From NCBI RefSeq assembly GCF_003259695.1, contig NZ_PZJH01000001.1, positions 868,001 through 932,000 on the forward strand: a stretch of 64,000 nt of DNA. The letters are read 5' to 3'. The notes beneath the pieces are model-generated. The model was not told the origin of the DNA and searched no databases. It saw only the letters and a list, made by a program, of their open reading frames with translations. A program made the position numbers and the translations under genes. Origin of the DNA: Macrococcus epidermidis (lineage in GTDB: Bacteria > Bacillota > Bacilli > Staphylococcales > Staphylococcaceae). Shown here one piece after another: positions 28,331-38,689 of this stretch (positions are counted from its first letter, which is position 1; each line of letters starts with the position of its first letter).

Positions 28331-29449
28331 CTATCTCTCGCCCCAGTATTGATAGTACGTACATTCAATGTATCCATTAAATAATTTTCGGCGTTTAGTT
28401 GCTTTTTTGCCTACTAATATTTCAAATGTCTTCAAACTTGTCAAAATATATAGTGACCATTTAGGATTTTTTTCAATTAGTTCTCCTAAATACGTGTACA
28501 TTGCTTCCACTTCTGCTCTCTCACCTATACGTTCGCCATACGGCGGATTACCAACAATTGCACCCTTTTCACTGTTTAACGTAAGATCATGAACATTCAT
28601 TTGCTTAAATTCAATGATATCTCCAAAGCCTACTTCAATCGCATTATTACGCGCAATTTCAACCATGTTCGGATCAATATCACTTGCTGTAATCGATATT
28701 TCTTTATCATATTCAGCAACTTCTTCTGCCTTAACACGTTCTTCATCGTACATACCTTCAGGAATGATATCCCAGTTTTCACTCACAAAATCTCTGTTAA
28801 ATCCTGGTGCAATATTTTGAGCGATCATTGCTGCTTCAATTGCAATGGTTCCTGAACCACAGAAAGGATCAATAAATGGTGTTTCTCCTTTCCAGTTAGA
28901 TAACAATACAAGTGCAGCTGCTAACGTTTCTTTCATCGGTGCTTCACCTTGTGCGAGACGGTATCCACGTTTATGTAATCCGGCTCCTGAAGTATCAATT
29001 GTAAGTAATACTTCATCTTTAAGAATCGCAACTTCAACTTTATATAATGCGCCATCTTCACGTAACCATCCTTGCTGGTTGTGAGCTTTTTTTAGACGTT
29101 CAACTATTGCTTTCTTGACAATTGCCTGGCAGTCAGGTACACTGAATAACTTTGATTTTAAACTTCTACCTTGAACTGGAAAACTTCCATTTTCACTAAT
29201 ATAGTTTTCCCACGGTATATTTTTTGTCTGATCAAACAACTGTTCAAAAGTAGTAGCATAGAAACGTCCAACAACAAGTTTAACGCGATCTGCGCTGCGT
29301 AACCAAAGATTTGATTTCACGATTGCCCGTGCATCACCCTGATATAATACACGTCCATTCTCTGTTGTTGTTTCATATCCAAGGGCCTGAACTTCTTTTG
29401 CTGCAACAGCTTCCATCCCCATAGGTGTAGTAGCTAGTAATTGATACAT
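28331..29449 (-). CDS. THUMP-domain 23S rRNA methyltransferase (RlmL N-type, YpsC)
   Basis: A roughly 372-residue RNA guanine-N2 methyltransferase matching Bacillus YpsC and the N-terminal half of E. coli RlmKL. An N-terminal ferredoxin-like/THUMP region (about 1-150, LLATTPMGMEAVAAKEVQAL) precedes the SAM domain, which has FIDPFCGSGTIAIEAAMIA, ITASDIDPNMVEIARNNA and the catalytic VGNPPYGERIG. ATG 29449 is set by GGAGGG upstream. It is transcribed towards the LLM gene and ends at its own terminator; rnpB lies upstream. Confidence 0.88.
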   Translation of the reverse strand: MYQLLATTPMGMEAVAAKEVQALGYETTTENGRVLYQGDARAIVKSNLWLRSADRVKLVVGRFYATTFEQLFDQTKNIPWENYISENGSFPVQGRSLKSKLFSVPDCQAIVKKAIVERLKKAHNQQGWLREDGALYKVEVAILKDEVLLTIDTSGAGLHKRGYRLAQGEAPMKETLAAALVLLSNWKGETPFIDPFCGSGTIAIEAAMIAQNIAPGFNRDFVSENWDIIPEGMYDEERVKAEEVAEYDKEISITASDIDPNMVEIARNNAIEVGFGDIIEFKQMNVHDLTLNSEKGAIVGNPPYGERIGERAEVEAMYTYLGELIEKNPKWSLYILTSLKTFEILVGKKATKRRKLFNGYIECTYYQYWGER

Positions 29450-29536
29450 AATTCCCTCCAAGTTTACATAATACTTTTATAGTAGAATGTAATGTTTATT
29501 AATTCCATTGTAACACGATAAATACGTTCAATAAAT

Positions 29537-29566
29537 AAAAAAAGTCCCCCATTATAAATGGAGGAC
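29537..29566 (-). terminator. Terminator of rnpB
   Basis: GTCCCCCAT (29544-29552) and ATGGAGGAC (29558-29566) pair with one G-T pair, and seven T follow on the minus strand. Confidence 0.85.
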
Positions 29567-29569
29567 ATC

Positions 29570-29953
29570 TAGAAAGATATCTCTATAAGCCATGTTCTGT
29601 TCCTTAGTACTGCAAATGAGCCTAGATACTCTCGTACGCCGGTGATAATCATCTGTCTGTATTTTCATACCTCTTCTATACGTTCATTTCCGCTAGAAAA
29701 GTGCTCCTACCAAATTTGGATTGCTCACTCGAGGGGTTTACCGCGTTCCACCTTTTCTATTTCTAGAAAAGCTACGTCACTGTGGCACTTTCAAGTTACT
29801 CAGACCATATCAAAGACTTAGGTCTATTCACTGCCGTCAAATTAATGCCCTGGCTTATTGTTTCACCAGGCACGATCACTACAGCCATCTCAGGCATGTG
29901 TGAGCATGGACTTTCCTCTATACAAAGTATAGCGATTATCCGAGATATCTTTT
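29570..29953 (-). ncRNA. rnpB: RNase P RNA, type B
   Basis: Catalytic RNA of ribonuclease P, which matures tRNA 5' ends. The minus strand contains the universal GAGGAAAGTCCATGCTC near the 5' end and GAACAGAACATGGCTTATAG near the 3' end. GATATCTC at the 5' end pairs with GAGATATC at the 3' end as helix P1. ACGGCAGTG and the TCTAGCGGAAATGAACG region are further conserved parts of the Bacillus-type (type B) RNA. The size of about 380 bases fits. End points are accurate to a few bases. Confidence 0.95.
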
Positions 29954-29964
29954 AACATTATTAA

Positions 29965-29970
29965 ATTATA
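29965..29970 (-). promoter_or_regulatory. Extended -10 element of rnpB
   Basis: TATAAT on the minus strand, preceded by TGC, lies about 13-17 bases before the 5' end of RNase P RNA. No strong -35 is seen, consistent with an extended -10 promoter. Confidence 0.6.
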
Positions 29971-29999
29971 GCATCAAATGCATTGAATTGCGATGACTA

Positions 30000-30314
30000 T
30001 TATTTACCGAACACTGCTTTTTCAAGATTAGAAATACGTTTTAATAAATCGTAGTTATTCGGTGTTTGTTGCTGATGATCACTTCTACCTGTTGCAACAC
30101 GCATACGAAGGTTTTCAATTTCACGTTTCAATTTTGAATTTTCATCAGAAAGCTTTAATAATTGATTGTTCATGTCTGCCATCTTTTGATAGTCTTCTAT
30201 CACTTCATCTAGAAAACTATCTACATCTTCCGGTTTAAAACCGCGTACCATCGTTCTTTCAAATTCTTTTTCATAAATATCTTTTGCAGATAATTTTAAA
30301 TTCATTTCTGACAT
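30000..30314 (-). CDS. gpsB: Cell division regulator GpsB
   Basis: DivIVA-like coiled-coil protein coordinating peptidoglycan synthesis with division. The 104 residues start [18 protein letters not shown]; the membrane/partner-binding N-terminal domain contains [20 protein letters not shown], followed by a coiled coil and a C-terminal trimerisation segment [19 protein letters not shown] 30314 follows AGAGGTG; a longer frame to 30353 overlaps ypsA. It follows ypsA by 10 bases. The PBP partner pbp2 is about 2 kb away on the other strand. Confidence 0.93.
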   Translation of the reverse strand: MSEMNLKLSAKDIYEKEFERTMVRGFKPEDVDSFLDEVIEDYQKMADMNNQLLKLSDENSKLKREIENLRMRVATGRSDHQQQTPNNYDLLKRISNLEKAVFGK

Positions 30315-30324
30315 AATAACACCT

Positions 30325-30876
30325 CTAATTTTCTTGTTCTCTCGTATATTCATCTATAAAATCTGATAAGTCGAAAAAACTGATACTATCCATAGTATAT
30401 TGATTTTCTGTCATAAAATCAATGAGCGTTCTTTTGAAGAATTTAGGACTTGCTTCATGCTCTTCGTCATAAAATAATAAAGTACCTTCAGTATTATCCA
30501 AAATGAACTGATTCGCCTGACTAAACATATATCCACCTTTATAAGTATCCTGAAACACACTATTTATATAATCTGCTTTACTGATAATCTGTTGATAGTA
30601 TTGTTGATTTTCTTCATTCCATTTTTCTGTGTGACTTAAAAATGGCGTGATAATGCCCAATTTAATATCATATTGTTTTTTTAATCGAATCGTTACTTCA
30701 GCTGCCCATAATTCAGTACCTAAATTCCCCTGGATAATGACCCATTCAAGACCTTCTTCAATATATGATTTAATTTTATCCTGAAGGAAGAGTTTTATAT
30801 ATCGTACTTCAGGCTGATTATTTTTAAAAATACCAATCTCATACGGTTTATATCCAGTTATATATAAAGTCTTCAT
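30325..30876 (-). CDS. ypsA: YpsA family SLOG-fold protein (DUF1273)
   Basis: 183 residues of the YpsA family, whose Bacillus and S. aureus members affect cell division. The Rossmann-like SLOG pattern is visible in [37 protein letters not shown] and the C-terminal [15 protein letters not shown]. It sits directly upstream of gpsB (10-base gap), the conserved arrangement in Firmicutes, supporting a division-related role. The ligand is unknown. Confidence 0.87.
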   Translation of the reverse strand: MKTLYITGYKPYEIGIFKNNQPEVRYIKLFLQDKIKSYIEEGLEWVIIQGNLGTELWAAEVTIRLKKQYDIKLGIITPFLSHTEKWNEENQQYYQQIISKADYINSVFQDTYKGGYMFSQANQFILDNTEGTLLFYDEEHEASPKFFKRTLIDFMTENQYTMDSISFFDLSDFIDEYTREQEN

Positions 30877-30886
30877 TACTATATCC

Positions 30887-31225
30887 TTAAACTTTTTCTA
30901 TTACTCTGTTGATATATTGAAGATCATGATTGACTGCTTTGAATTTGTCGATAAATATTTTTTTACTCGTCTTATCAAAAAAACAATCGACAGATAACTC
31001 TCGAATATATAGCATCAGCAATGATAATTTCTTTTCATTCATTAAAGGTAAAGATAATATCTCTTCTTTATAATTATTTAATTGATTTAAATTTACATCT
31101 ACTTGTTCAGTAAATGGTTGTACATCAATAACAAAGTTAAATAGTTCACCATTTTTTGCGCTATGAAAGTACTGATCAATCTGTTGCATATTTTCAATTA
31201 AACTTTTAATACAATTTTGTAACAT
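30887..31225 (-). CDS. DUF1798 (YppE-like) family protein
   Basis: A 112-residue helical protein of unknown function, found next to ypsA-gpsB and recU-pbp2 in Bacillus (yppE) and Staphylococcus. FNFVIDVQPFTEQVD and LPLMNEKKLSLLMLYIRELS are the recognisable parts. It starts the yppE-ypsA-gpsB run and is divergent from recU. Confidence 0.72.
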   Translation of the reverse strand: MLQNCIKSLIENMQQIDQYFHSAKNGELFNFVIDVQPFTEQVDVNLNQLNNYKEEILSLPLMNEKKLSLLMLYIRELSVDCFFDKTSKKIFIDKFKAVNHDLQYINRVIEKV

Positions 31226-31301
31226 TTAACTACTCCTTTCACAAGTTGTGTTAAACTCATTGTATATGAAAAAATAAGACATCACAATTAGGATGAATAA
31301 A

Positions 31302-31904
31302 ATGGTCAATTATCCAAATGGTAAGCCTTCTAAGTCTTTAGACTTAGTTACAAATACTATAAATAATAGTAAAATTGAATATGGAAAACGTGGTATGAAA
31401 TTTGAAGATGAAATCGACAACAGCAATAGATATTATCTCCAAAACGATCTGGCAATTATACATAAAAAACCGACACCGATTCAAATCGTAAAAGTAGATT
31501 ATCCGAAACGTTCGAAAGCAGTAATCAAAGAGGCTTATTTCAGACGTGCATCAACAACTGACTATAATGGCATATATAATGGTAAGTATATTGATTTTGA
31601 AGCTAAAGTTACCCAAAATAAAACGAGTTTTCCACTGATCAATATACACCAGCATCAAGTTTCACATATGCATCAAGTTTATCGTCATGGCGGTATCGTC
31701 TTTATTTTAATTTGCTTTTCCAGTCTTGAAGAAGTATATTTATTACCGTTCGAAAATTTTTATCATTATTGGCAAAGATACAAAGACGATGAAAAGAAAT
31801 CTATTCAGTTAAAGGAAATTAAAAAAGATGGTATATTGATACCATATACATATCGTCCTAGAATTGATTATTTAAAAGCAATACAATCACTATATTCTAT
31901 TTAA
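31302..31904 (+). CDS. recU: Holliday junction resolvase RecU
   Basis: Nuclease cleaving Holliday junctions in homologous recombination and chromosome segregation. About 200 residues: [10 protein letters not shown] at the start, [37 protein letters not shown] with the catalytic acids and Lys, and [22 protein letters not shown] 31302 is chosen because AGGA lies 8 bases before it and homologues start here; ATG 31293 is the alternative. It is 25 bases upstream of pbp2, the classic recU-pbp pair. Confidence 0.93.
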   Translation: MVNYPNGKPSKSLDLVTNTINNSKIEYGKRGMKFEDEIDNSNRYYLQNDLAIIHKKPTPIQIVKVDYPKRSKAVIKEAYFRRASTTDYNGIYNGKYIDFEAKVTQNKTSFPLINIHQHQVSHMHQVYRHGGIVFILICFSSLEEVYLLPFENFYHYWQRYKDDEKKSIQLKEIKKDGILIPYTYRPRIDYLKAIQSLYSI

Positions 31905-31929
31905 GTTTAATGAGAGAGAGGATTTAAGA

Positions 31930-34389
31930 ATGGCGAAAAAGAAAAAAAGTTTAAAGAAAACGATCTTACAAGTTGTAGGCGTGCTTGTCGCATTATTTAC
32001 AACGATGGTCGTTGCTGGTATGCTACTGTTTCTATATTATGCATACAATGCTCCGAAATTTAATGAGTCAGCATTACGTGATCAATTACCGACTAAAATT
32101 TATGATAAAGATAATAATCTAGTAACCATATTATATATGGGACAAAAACGTGAGAAAGTTAAGTTTGCAGATATTCCAGATACGATGCGCGATGCTGTAC
32201 TTGCTACTGAAGACAATCGTTTCTATGAACATGGTGCATTAGACTTTAAACGATTAACCGGCGCAGTATTTAAGAATTTTACTGGTGGATTTGGTTCGCA
32301 AGGTGCTTCAACATTAACACAACAAGTAGTTAAACGTTCTTTCCTAACAGATCAAAAATCTATTGAACGTAAAGCACAGGAAGCTTACCTATCTTATCGA
32401 TTAGAACAAGAGTATGATAAAAATCAAATTTTTGAGATGTATATGAATAAAATTTATTATTCTGATGGTATATATGGTGTTAAAACAGCAGCTAGATATT
32501 ATTTTAATAAAGATTTAGATCAACTATCACTTGCTGAATCAGCATATTTAGCTGGACTTCCACAAGTTCCTAACACGTATAATTTATATGACCATCCAGA
32601 AGCTGCAGAAAAACGTAAAGATACTGTTTTATATTTAATGAATCGTCATAAACGTATCTCTAAAGCTGAAATGGAACAGGCGCAAGCTGAAGACTTATCA
32701 AAAAATTTAGTACCTAGAACAGCTGCGCAACGTCAAAATATAGAAGAAAATGATCCGAAATATGCATCATACGTCAATGTAATAAAGCAAGAATTAAAAA
32801 ATAATAAAGAATTTCAAGGCAAATCATTAAGTGATGTGTTAACTAGCGGATTAAAAATTTATACGAACATGGACAATAATGCACAGATTTCACTGCAAAA
32901 CAATGTTGATAACATGAATATCTATAAAAACAAATATCAACAAGCAGCATCAACGATTGTTGATACTCAAACTGGTGCACTTGTTGCTATAAGTGGTGGG
33001 CGTAATTTTACAGACGTCGTTGATAGAAACCTTGCAACAGACGTACATCCTGTTGGTTCAACAATCAAACCATTCTTAAGTTACGGTCCAATTGTCGAAA
33101 ATGAACAATGGGCAACAAATCATAAAATACAGGATGAATCAGAATACGATATAAATGGTATCAAATTTAAAAACTATGATACGCAAAACCACGGCGTTGT
33201 AACAATGCGTGATGCTATCCGTCGTAGTTTAAATATACCGGCATTAAAAATCTTCCAGGAAGTAAAAAAAGAAGCTGGTAATGATGCATCTTATGAATTT
33301 GCCAAAAATGTTGGATTAGAATATCAATCAAAAGACTTAGGTCCTGCTGAAGCTTTAGGTGGATCATCTTCTGAGTTCTCTCCTACTCAAATGGCAAGTG
33401 CATTCTCTACTTTTGGTAATGGTGGTACATACAACAAAGCGCATGCTATTCGAAAAGTTGTGACACAAGATGATGAAACGATTAAGTTTGATACAGTTTC
33501 TGAAAAAGCGATGGAAGACTATACGGCATATATCGTAACGGATATGTTAAAAGGATCATTTGAACCTTTAGGTACAGCTTATGGTAGTAGTATTCCAGGT
33601 CTTACACTTGCAGCTAAAACAGGTACAGGTACGTATGGCAATGAAACGTATGAAAAATACAATTTACCTGACAATGCTGCAAAAGATGTCTGGATTGTAG
33701 GGTATTCACCACGATATACTATGTCTGTTTGGATGGGGTTCACTAAACTTGCTGAAGGCGGTGCTAATTCATTCGTTGGTCCTGAAGAGCAAGCATTACC
33801 AAAATCTTTATTTAAACAAGTAATGAGTGAAATCAGTCCAATAGATGGTCAGGATTTTGCAATGCCTGATTCAGTTGAAAAAATCGGTACAGATGTTAAA
33901 GTAAAAGGTCAACAAGATAATAATGATGTTTTAACAGGAAAAAATGATAATTCATCTACTACAGAGTCAGACTCAACGACAACTTTTCCTACAGGTTCTT
34001 TAGATGAGCAAACTGAGGCAGCGCGTAATAACAATGAACGTGCTGCTGAAGCTGCTAAGAGAGCCTTAGAAGAAGCAAAACAGGCAGAACAGGATGCGAA
34101 GAATCAAATCAATAACCAGTCATCTAGCAACTCTGAAAAAAAAACTTCTAATTCAAAAGACAAGAATAAAAACAACACCACTGAGGTTGTAACAGAAAAT
34201 ATACCTACTACAATGGAAAGAAGAACAGCTGAAACTGTTCCATCTAGCCAATCTGCAGATCAAAAAGCTGCCGCTGACTTGAAAGCAGCGAGTGATAAAG
34301 CTGCTGCAGACTTAAAAGCTGCAAGTGATAAAGCTGCTGCTGATTTAAAAGCCGCAAATGAACGGGCAGCACAAAATTTAGGTCAATAA
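31930..34389 (+). CDS. pbp2: Bifunctional class A penicillin-binding protein PBP2
   Basis: Peptidoglycan glycosyltransferase and transpeptidase, 819 residues. One N-terminal membrane helix (about 12-37) follows a Lys-rich start. The GT51 domain contains LATEDNRFYEHG with the catalytic Glu (about 94) and GASTLTQQVVKRSF. The transpeptidase motifs are STIK in HPVGSTIKPFL, SLN in RRSLNIPA, and KTGTGT. A long low-complexity tail (about 650-819) rich in Ser, Asn, Ala and Lys ends in three 11-residue repeats. AGAGAGAGG precedes the start. Confidence 0.94.
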   Translation: MAKKKKSLKKTILQVVGVLVALFTTMVVAGMLLFLYYAYNAPKFNESALRDQLPTKIYDKDNNLVTILYMGQKREKVKFADIPDTMRDAVLATEDNRFYEHGALDFKRLTGAVFKNFTGGFGSQGASTLTQQVVKRSFLTDQKSIERKAQEAYLSYRLEQEYDKNQIFEMYMNKIYYSDGIYGVKTAARYYFNKDLDQLSLAESAYLAGLPQVPNTYNLYDHPEAAEKRKDTVLYLMNRHKRISKAEMEQAQAEDLSKNLVPRTAAQRQNIEENDPKYASYVNVIKQELKNNKEFQGKSLSDVLTSGLKIYTNMDNNAQISLQNNVDNMNIYKNKYQQAASTIVDTQTGALVAISGGRNFTDVVDRNLATDVHPVGSTIKPFLSYGPIVENEQWATNHKIQDESEYDINGIKFKNYDTQNHGVVTMRDAIRRSLNIPALKIFQEVKKEAGNDASYEFAKNVGLEYQSKDLGPAEALGGSSSEFSPTQMASAFSTFGNGGTYNKAHAIRKVVTQDDETIKFDTVSEKAMEDYTAYIVTDMLKGSFEPLGTAYGSSIPGLTLAAKTGTGTYGNETYEKYNLPDNAAKDVWIVGYSPRYTMSVWMGFTKLAEGGANSFVGPEEQALPKSLFKQVMSEISPIDGQDFAMPDSVEKIGTDVKVKGQQDNNDVLTGKNDNSSTTESDSTTTFPTGSLDEQTEAARNNNERAAEAAKRALEEAKQAEQDAKNQINNQSSSNSEKKTSNSKDKNKNNTTEVVTENIPTTMERRTAETVPSSQSADQKAAADLKAASDKAAADLKAASDKAAADLKAANERAAQNLGQ
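34264..34362 (+). repeat. Three 33-base tandem repeats in the pbp2 3' end
   Basis: Units 34264-34296, 34297-34329 and 34330-34362 encode KAAADLKAASD, KAAADLKAASD and KAAADLKAANE. The first two peptides are identical but differ at third codon positions, so the array is not a very recent duplication. The helical, Ala/Lys-rich peptide lies in the outer tail of PBP2. Confidence 0.85.
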
Positions 34390-34426
34390 AAAAGAAGCGA
34401 AACAATGATGTTATCGCTTCTTTTTT
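34388..34426. terminator. Bidirectional terminator between pbp2 and ypoC
   Basis: AAAAAAGAAGCGA (34388-34400) and TCGCTTCTTTTTT (34414-34426) form a 13-bp perfect stem. It overlaps the end of the convergent ypoC gene. Confidence 0.88.
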
Positions 34427-34728
34427 ATGCTTTTTATCGCAATTAACTTATTGATTTCAACAAGCATTGTCTTCATTTGCTGATAACCCATAAAATGATG
34501 TTTACGCTGTTCAATATACTTTATACGTTCAATAAAATTTAAAGGTCCTATTTGAATATTATCAGCTTTAAGTTCAACATTGGGTTCTAAATCATTTAAT
34601 GTTCTCATTAAATACAGTAATCCTTCATAATATTCATCAAGTAATTTTATTGCATCAATACTATTCAATGTTCTATTTTTACTGTGCTGATCAATTTGTT
34701 CTTCCAGCTCACTCATTCTCGCTTTCAT
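34411..34728 (-). CDS. YpoC-like protein
   Basis: A 105-residue helical, charged protein ending in IKSIKKKR. Its place directly after nth (4-base overlap) in the dnaD-nth-ypoC order of Bacillus and Staphylococcus identifies it as the YpoC-type protein; function unknown. IDAIKLLDEYYEGLLYLM and FIERIKYIEQRKHHFMGY are the main landmarks. AAGGTGG precedes the ATG at good spacing. Its 3' end overlaps the shared terminator with pbp2. Confidence 0.68.
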   Translation of the reverse strand: MKARMSELEEQIDQHSKNRTLNSIDAIKLLDEYYEGLLYLMRTLNDLEPNVELKADNIQIGPLNFIERIKYIEQRKHHFMGYQQMKTMLVEINKLIAIKSIKKKR

Positions 34729-35378
34729 GATACAACCACCTTATGACGTTTCTTACCTTCTCTGCAATCCTTTAACAATGGACATTCAAGACATTTCGGA
34801 TTGCGAGCTGTACAATGATATCGGCCAAAGAAAATTAATTGATGATGCGTTTTGTTCCATCGTTCTCTCGGAATCTTATTACATAATGTTGCTTCAACCT
34901 GCTTTACATTATCTTTCCATTTACATATACCAAGTCTCTTAGATACACGTTCTACATGCGTATCAACAGCAAGTGCAGGAATTCCAAACGCTACTGATAC
35001 TACTACATTGGCAGTCTTTTGACCAACACCTGGTAATGCAACAAGTTCAGCATGTGTCTGCGGAACTTTTCCATCATATTTATCTATTAAAATACGACAT
35101 AATGCCTGAATATTTTTTGCTTTATTCTTATATAAACCGATTGAGCGAATATCATCCATTAGCTCCTCAATCGGAACATTTATATAATCTTCTGGTATTT
35201 TGTATTTTTGAAATAACGTTCGAGTTACTTTATTGACGAGAACATCTGTACATTGTGCCGATAATAATACAGCAATTGTTAATTCAAATGGATTGTCATG
35301 AACAAGTTCACATTCAGCATCAGGAAACATTTCATCAATAACATCTAACATTTCTAAAGTTTTCTTCTTACTTATCAT
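34725..35378 (-). CDS. nth: Endonuclease III
   Basis: Base-excision DNA glycosylase/AP lyase for oxidised pyrimidines. The 217 residues contain the helix-hairpin-helix LPGVGQKTANVV with the catalytic Lys, the catalytic Asp in ALAVDTHVERVSKRL, and the [4Fe-4S] cluster Cys in YHCTARNPKCLECPLLKDC. It overlaps the dnaD stop by 11 bases and the next gene by 4, within the dnaD-nth-ypoC operon. Confidence 0.94.
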   Translation of the reverse strand: MISKKKTLEMLDVIDEMFPDAECELVHDNPFELTIAVLLSAQCTDVLVNKVTRTLFQKYKIPEDYINVPIEELMDDIRSIGLYKNKAKNIQALCRILIDKYDGKVPQTHAELVALPGVGQKTANVVVSVAFGIPALAVDTHVERVSKRLGICKWKDNVKQVEATLCNKIPRERWNKTHHQLIFFGRYHCTARNPKCLECPLLKDCREGKKRHKVVVS

Positions 35379-36045
35379 ATGGATTCTCTCCGTTCACCCA
35401 ATCAAAAACAGGAATATCAGGTACTGTTTTAGATAGCGTTTTTGACGGCTTATATTCATTACTTACTATTTTTGATTCATCAATCGTCTTAACATTACGT
35501 TTTTTCCAGTTCAGTAATATTCGATCGATATATTTAATACTCAGTTTATTATGACTGCTTGCTTCGTTTAAAGCTGTAATAATTAGTGGCGCAGAATGCT
35601 GATCTGTATCTATCCAATGAGAAATCGTTTCGATTTCAATAGGTGTTAAAGGTCGTGCAAATGTTGCTTCAAAACGTTCAAATATTTCTTTAAAACTCGT
35701 TTGTCGTACATTGACATCGTTAATTTTTTCTTGTTCTTCTTGTAATCTTAATAATTGCGATTCTAATGGTGTTAAATCGTAACGTTCTTCAAATGACACA
35801 TCATTATATTTTTTTACATCAATTTTTATAAAATCTTTACTGATTAAGTTTTGTAATATCAACATCACTTGCGACTTGTCAACACTCATCGCATTGCTAA
35901 TTGTCTCAAATGAAGGTAAACTACTTTCATTTGATAATTCTATTATTTTCATGATCATGATGAGTTCTGTTTCACTCATCCCAAGTTGATGATATTGTTC
36001 AAAAAGAATACGAGGAATGATGACATCTTGTTTAAATATACTCAT
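35368..36045 (-). CDS. dnaD: Primosomal protein DnaD
   Basis: Primosome protein that, with DnaB and DnaI, loads the replicative helicase. The 225 residues comprise an N-terminal winged helix (about 1-100, with FETISNAMSVDKSQVMLILQ) and a C-terminal DnaD domain (about 125-195, FARPLTPIEIETISHW and IKYIDRILLNWKKRNV). It is separated from asnS by a terminator-like hairpin and overlaps nth. Confidence 0.92.
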   Translation of the reverse strand: MSIFKQDVIIPRILFEQYHQLGMSETELIMIMKIIELSNESSLPSFETISNAMSVDKSQVMLILQNLISKDFIKIDVKKYNDVSFEERYDLTPLESQLLRLQEEQEKINDVNVRQTSFKEIFERFEATFARPLTPIEIETISHWIDTDQHSAPLIITALNEASSHNKLSIKYIDRILLNWKKRNVKTIDESKIVSNEYKPSKTLSKTVPDIPVFDWVNGENPYDK

Positions 36046-36065
36046 TGTTTCCCCCTTGGTGATAG

Positions 36066-36101
36066 AAAAATCGTACAGATATAAAATTATATCTATACGA
36101 T
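36066..36101 (-). terminator. Terminator-like hairpin after asnS
   Basis: ATCGTACAGATA (36070-36081) pairs with TATCTATACGAT (36090-36101), with one G-T pair, and five T follow on the minus strand. It may attenuate read-through from asnS into dnaD. Confidence 0.65.
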
Positions 36102-36132
36102 TTAATATTATTAATCTATATTAACTTAAATT

Positions 36133-37428
36133 TTATGGATATAAACGATTCAGTAAACGTGGGAAAGGACTCGTTTCACGAACGTGTTCTACACCTGAAA
36201 GCCATGCTACTGTTCGTTCTAATCCTAATCCGAAACCAGAGTGTGGTACACTGCCGTATTTACGTAAATCAGTATAATAACTATACGCAGCCGGATCTAA
36301 ACCATGTTCTTTAATACGTGATTGAATTAATTCAAGATCCCAAATACGTTCTGAACCTCCAATAATTTCACCGTACCCTTCTGGTGCAATTAAGTCTGCA
36401 CATTTAACTGTTCCTTCTTCATCAGGATTAGGCTGCATATAGAATGGTTTAATTCCTGTCGGATAGTTTAAAATAAATACAGGTAAATCGTAGTGATTAG
36501 CAATTGCTGTTTCATGCGGTGCACCGAAATCATCGCCCCACTCAATATCATCAAATCCTTGTTCTTTTAAGAATTGAATCGCATCAGTATATGTTATACG
36601 TGGAAACGGTGCTTTTACTTTTTCTAATTTCTCAGTGTCACGACCTAATAATTTTAAGTCTAATTGACAGTTCTTAAGGACTGACTGAACAATATATGAA
36701 ACATACTGTTCCTGAACTTCTAAACTATCTTCATGTTCGTAAAATGCCATTTCCGGTTCAATCATCCAGAACTCGATTAAGTGTCGACGTGTTTTAGATT
36801 TTTCTGCACGGAATGTAGGACCGAATGAAAATACTTTACCGTGTGCCATCGCTGCCGCTTCCATATAAAGTTGTCCTGATTGGCTTAAGAACGCATCTTC
36901 TTCAAAATATTTCGTTGCAAATAATTCGCTTGTGCCTTCTGGTGCAGATCCTGTTAAGATCGGTGGATCAATCTTTGTAAATCCATTGTCGTTAAAGAAC
37001 TCATATGTCGCACGTATAATTTCATTTCGAATTTTCATTACCGCATGCTGACGTTTAGAACGTAACCATAGATGACGATGATCCATTAAGAAATCTGTAC
37101 CATGTGCTTTCGGTGTAATAGGATAGTCCACTGATTCATGAATCACTTCTATGCCTGTCACTTCCATTTCATAACCGAAATCTGAACGTTCATCTTCTTT
37201 AATTACACCTGTGATATATAAAGATGTCTCCTGCGTAATACCTTTTGCAACTTTAAATAATTCTTCACCAACTGATTCTTTTACGACTACTGCTTGCATA
37301 AAACCAGTTCCATCACGTAACTGAAGGAATGCAATTTTACCGCTTGATCGTTTATTTAAAATCCATGAACCGATTGTTACTTCTTTACCTACATATTTAC
37401 TCGCTTGATTAATCGTTATTTTTGTCAT
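36133..37428 (-). CDS. asnS: Asparaginyl-tRNA synthetase
   Basis: Class IIb aminoacyl-tRNA synthetase charging tRNA-Asn, 431 residues. An N-terminal OB-fold anticodon domain (about 1-100, [20 protein letters not shown]) precedes the catalytic core, which has motif 2 [21 protein letters not shown] and motif 3 [13 protein letters not shown]. It follows aspB by 2 bases; the aspB-asnS-dnaD order is conserved in Bacillus. No T-box leader is possible at this junction. Confidence 0.95.
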   Translation of the reverse strand: MTKITINQASKYVGKEVTIGSWILNKRSSGKIAFLQLRDGTGFMQAVVVKESVGEELFKVAKGITQETSLYITGVIKEDERSDFGYEMEVTGIEVIHESVDYPITPKAHGTDFLMDHRHLWLRSKRQHAVMKIRNEIIRATYEFFNDNGFTKIDPPILTGSAPEGTSELFATKYFEEDAFLSQSGQLYMEAAAMAHGKVFSFGPTFRAEKSKTRRHLIEFWMIEPEMAFYEHEDSLEVQEQYVSYIVQSVLKNCQLDLKLLGRDTEKLEKVKAPFPRITYTDAIQFLKEQGFDDIEWGDDFGAPHETAIANHYDLPVFILNYPTGIKPFYMQPNPDEEGTVKCADLIAPEGYGEIIGGSERIWDLELIQSRIKEHGLDPAAYSYYTDLRKYGSVPHSGFGLGLERTVAWLSGVEHVRETSPFPRLLNRLYP

Positions 37429-37430
37429 GT

Positions 37431-38615
37431 TTATTTCTCCATTTTCTCTTCTACGAATTCTTTAATGCGTTTAATCGCTTCATGCATTGAATCTAAATCC
37501 GTCGCATAGCTTAAACGAATATTATTTGGTGAACCAAAACCTGATCCTGGAACCACTGCAACTAATTTTTCTTCTAATAATGCAGTCACAAATGCCTCTG
37601 TATTTTCATATCCACAAAGTTTCACTGTTTCACTTACATTAGGATATAAGTAGAATGCACCCTTTGGTTTAATACATTGAATGCCTGGTACCTCCATCAG
37701 TTTAGGATAAATCTCATCTAGACGACTTTTGAATATACCATTCATTTCGTTTAAGAAAGTTTTATCTCCATTGTATGCTTCAACTGCTGCCCATTGAGAA
37801 GGTGTTGTCGGGTTACTTGTAGAGTGACTTGATAAATCCGTCATCGCTTTAATTAATTTCGCATCTCCACAAGCATAACCGATACGCCAGCCTGTCATTG
37901 AATGACTCTTTGAAACACCATTGATTACAACTGTTAATGCTTTGATGTCATCATTAAAGCTAGCGATACTCACATGTTCACCATCGTACACAAGTGTTTC
38001 ATAAATTTCATCTGATACTACGACAATATTATTTTCTACTGCCCAGTCTGCAATTTGTTGTAATTCTTCTTTCGTGTAAACCATTCCACTTGGATTACTA
38101 GGTGATGTTAAGACAAGTGCTTTTGTTTTGTCTGTTTTCACTTTATTTAGCGCATCGATAGTAACTTTATATTCAGTTGTTTCGTCACTATCAGCATAGA
38201 TAACTTTACCGCCAGCTAATATTACTTGTTCAGGATAGCTTACCCAATAAGGAATTGGGACAATTACTTCATCTCCCTCATCAAGTAATGCCTGAAATAA
38301 ATTGTAAAGTGCATGTTTGGCACCACTTGCTACCATAATTTCATTTAATCCATAATCTAAATTATTATCATCTTTTAATTTCTTTTGAATAGCTTCTTTA
38401 AGTTGTTTCATTCCACCAGATGGCGTGTATTTCGTTGCACCATTTTGAACGGCTTCGAATGCTTTATCAATAATATTTTGAGGTGTATTAAAATCTGGTT
38501 CCCCTGCTGCTAAACCAATAACAGGTTTTCCACTTGCTTTTAATTCATTTGCTTTAGCTGTTATTGCTAAAGTCGTTGATGGTGTTAACTTTTGAACACG
38601 TTGTGATAATTCCAC
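37431..38615 (-). CDS. aspB: Aspartate aminotransferase (class I/II, PLP)
   Basis: Fold-type I PLP aminotransferase, probably interconverting aspartate and oxaloacetate. The 394 residues contain [41 protein letters not shown] and the PLP-Lys segment [17 protein letters not shown]. It lies between dinG and asnS; the aspartate link to asparaginyl-tRNA formation fits the context. GGAGG-type ribosome site upstream. Confidence 0.92.
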   Translation of the reverse strand: MELSQRVQKLTPSTTLAITAKANELKASGKPVIGLAAGEPDFNTPQNIIDKAFEAVQNGATKYTPSGGMKQLKEAIQKKLKDDNNLDYGLNEIMVASGAKHALYNLFQALLDEGDEVIVPIPYWVSYPEQVILAGGKVIYADSDETTEYKVTIDALNKVKTDKTKALVLTSPSNPSGMVYTKEELQQIADWAVENNIVVVSDEIYETLVYDGEHVSIASFNDDIKALTVVINGVSKSHSMTGWRIGYACGDAKLIKAMTDLSSHSTSNPTTPSQWAAVEAYNGDKTFLNEMNGIFKSRLDEIYPKLMEVPGIQCIKPKGAFYLYPNVSETVKLCGYENTEAFVTALLEEKLVAVVPGSGFGSPNNIRLSYATDLDSMHEAIKRIKEFVEEKMEK

Positions 38616-38689
38616 GATTCCTCATTCCTCCCAGGATTCATTATAAGAACAGTTTACCAATAATTAAGTCATTTATTAAGTAGTTTAAG

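Noticed and set aside
29721-29903. Plus-strand 60-codon frame
   Set aside because: It lies antisense to the conserved body of RNase P RNA and has no ribosome site.
37429-37431. T-box leader before asnS
   Set aside because: asnS starts 2 bases after aspB; there is no room for a leader, and none was seen before aspB (38616-38689).
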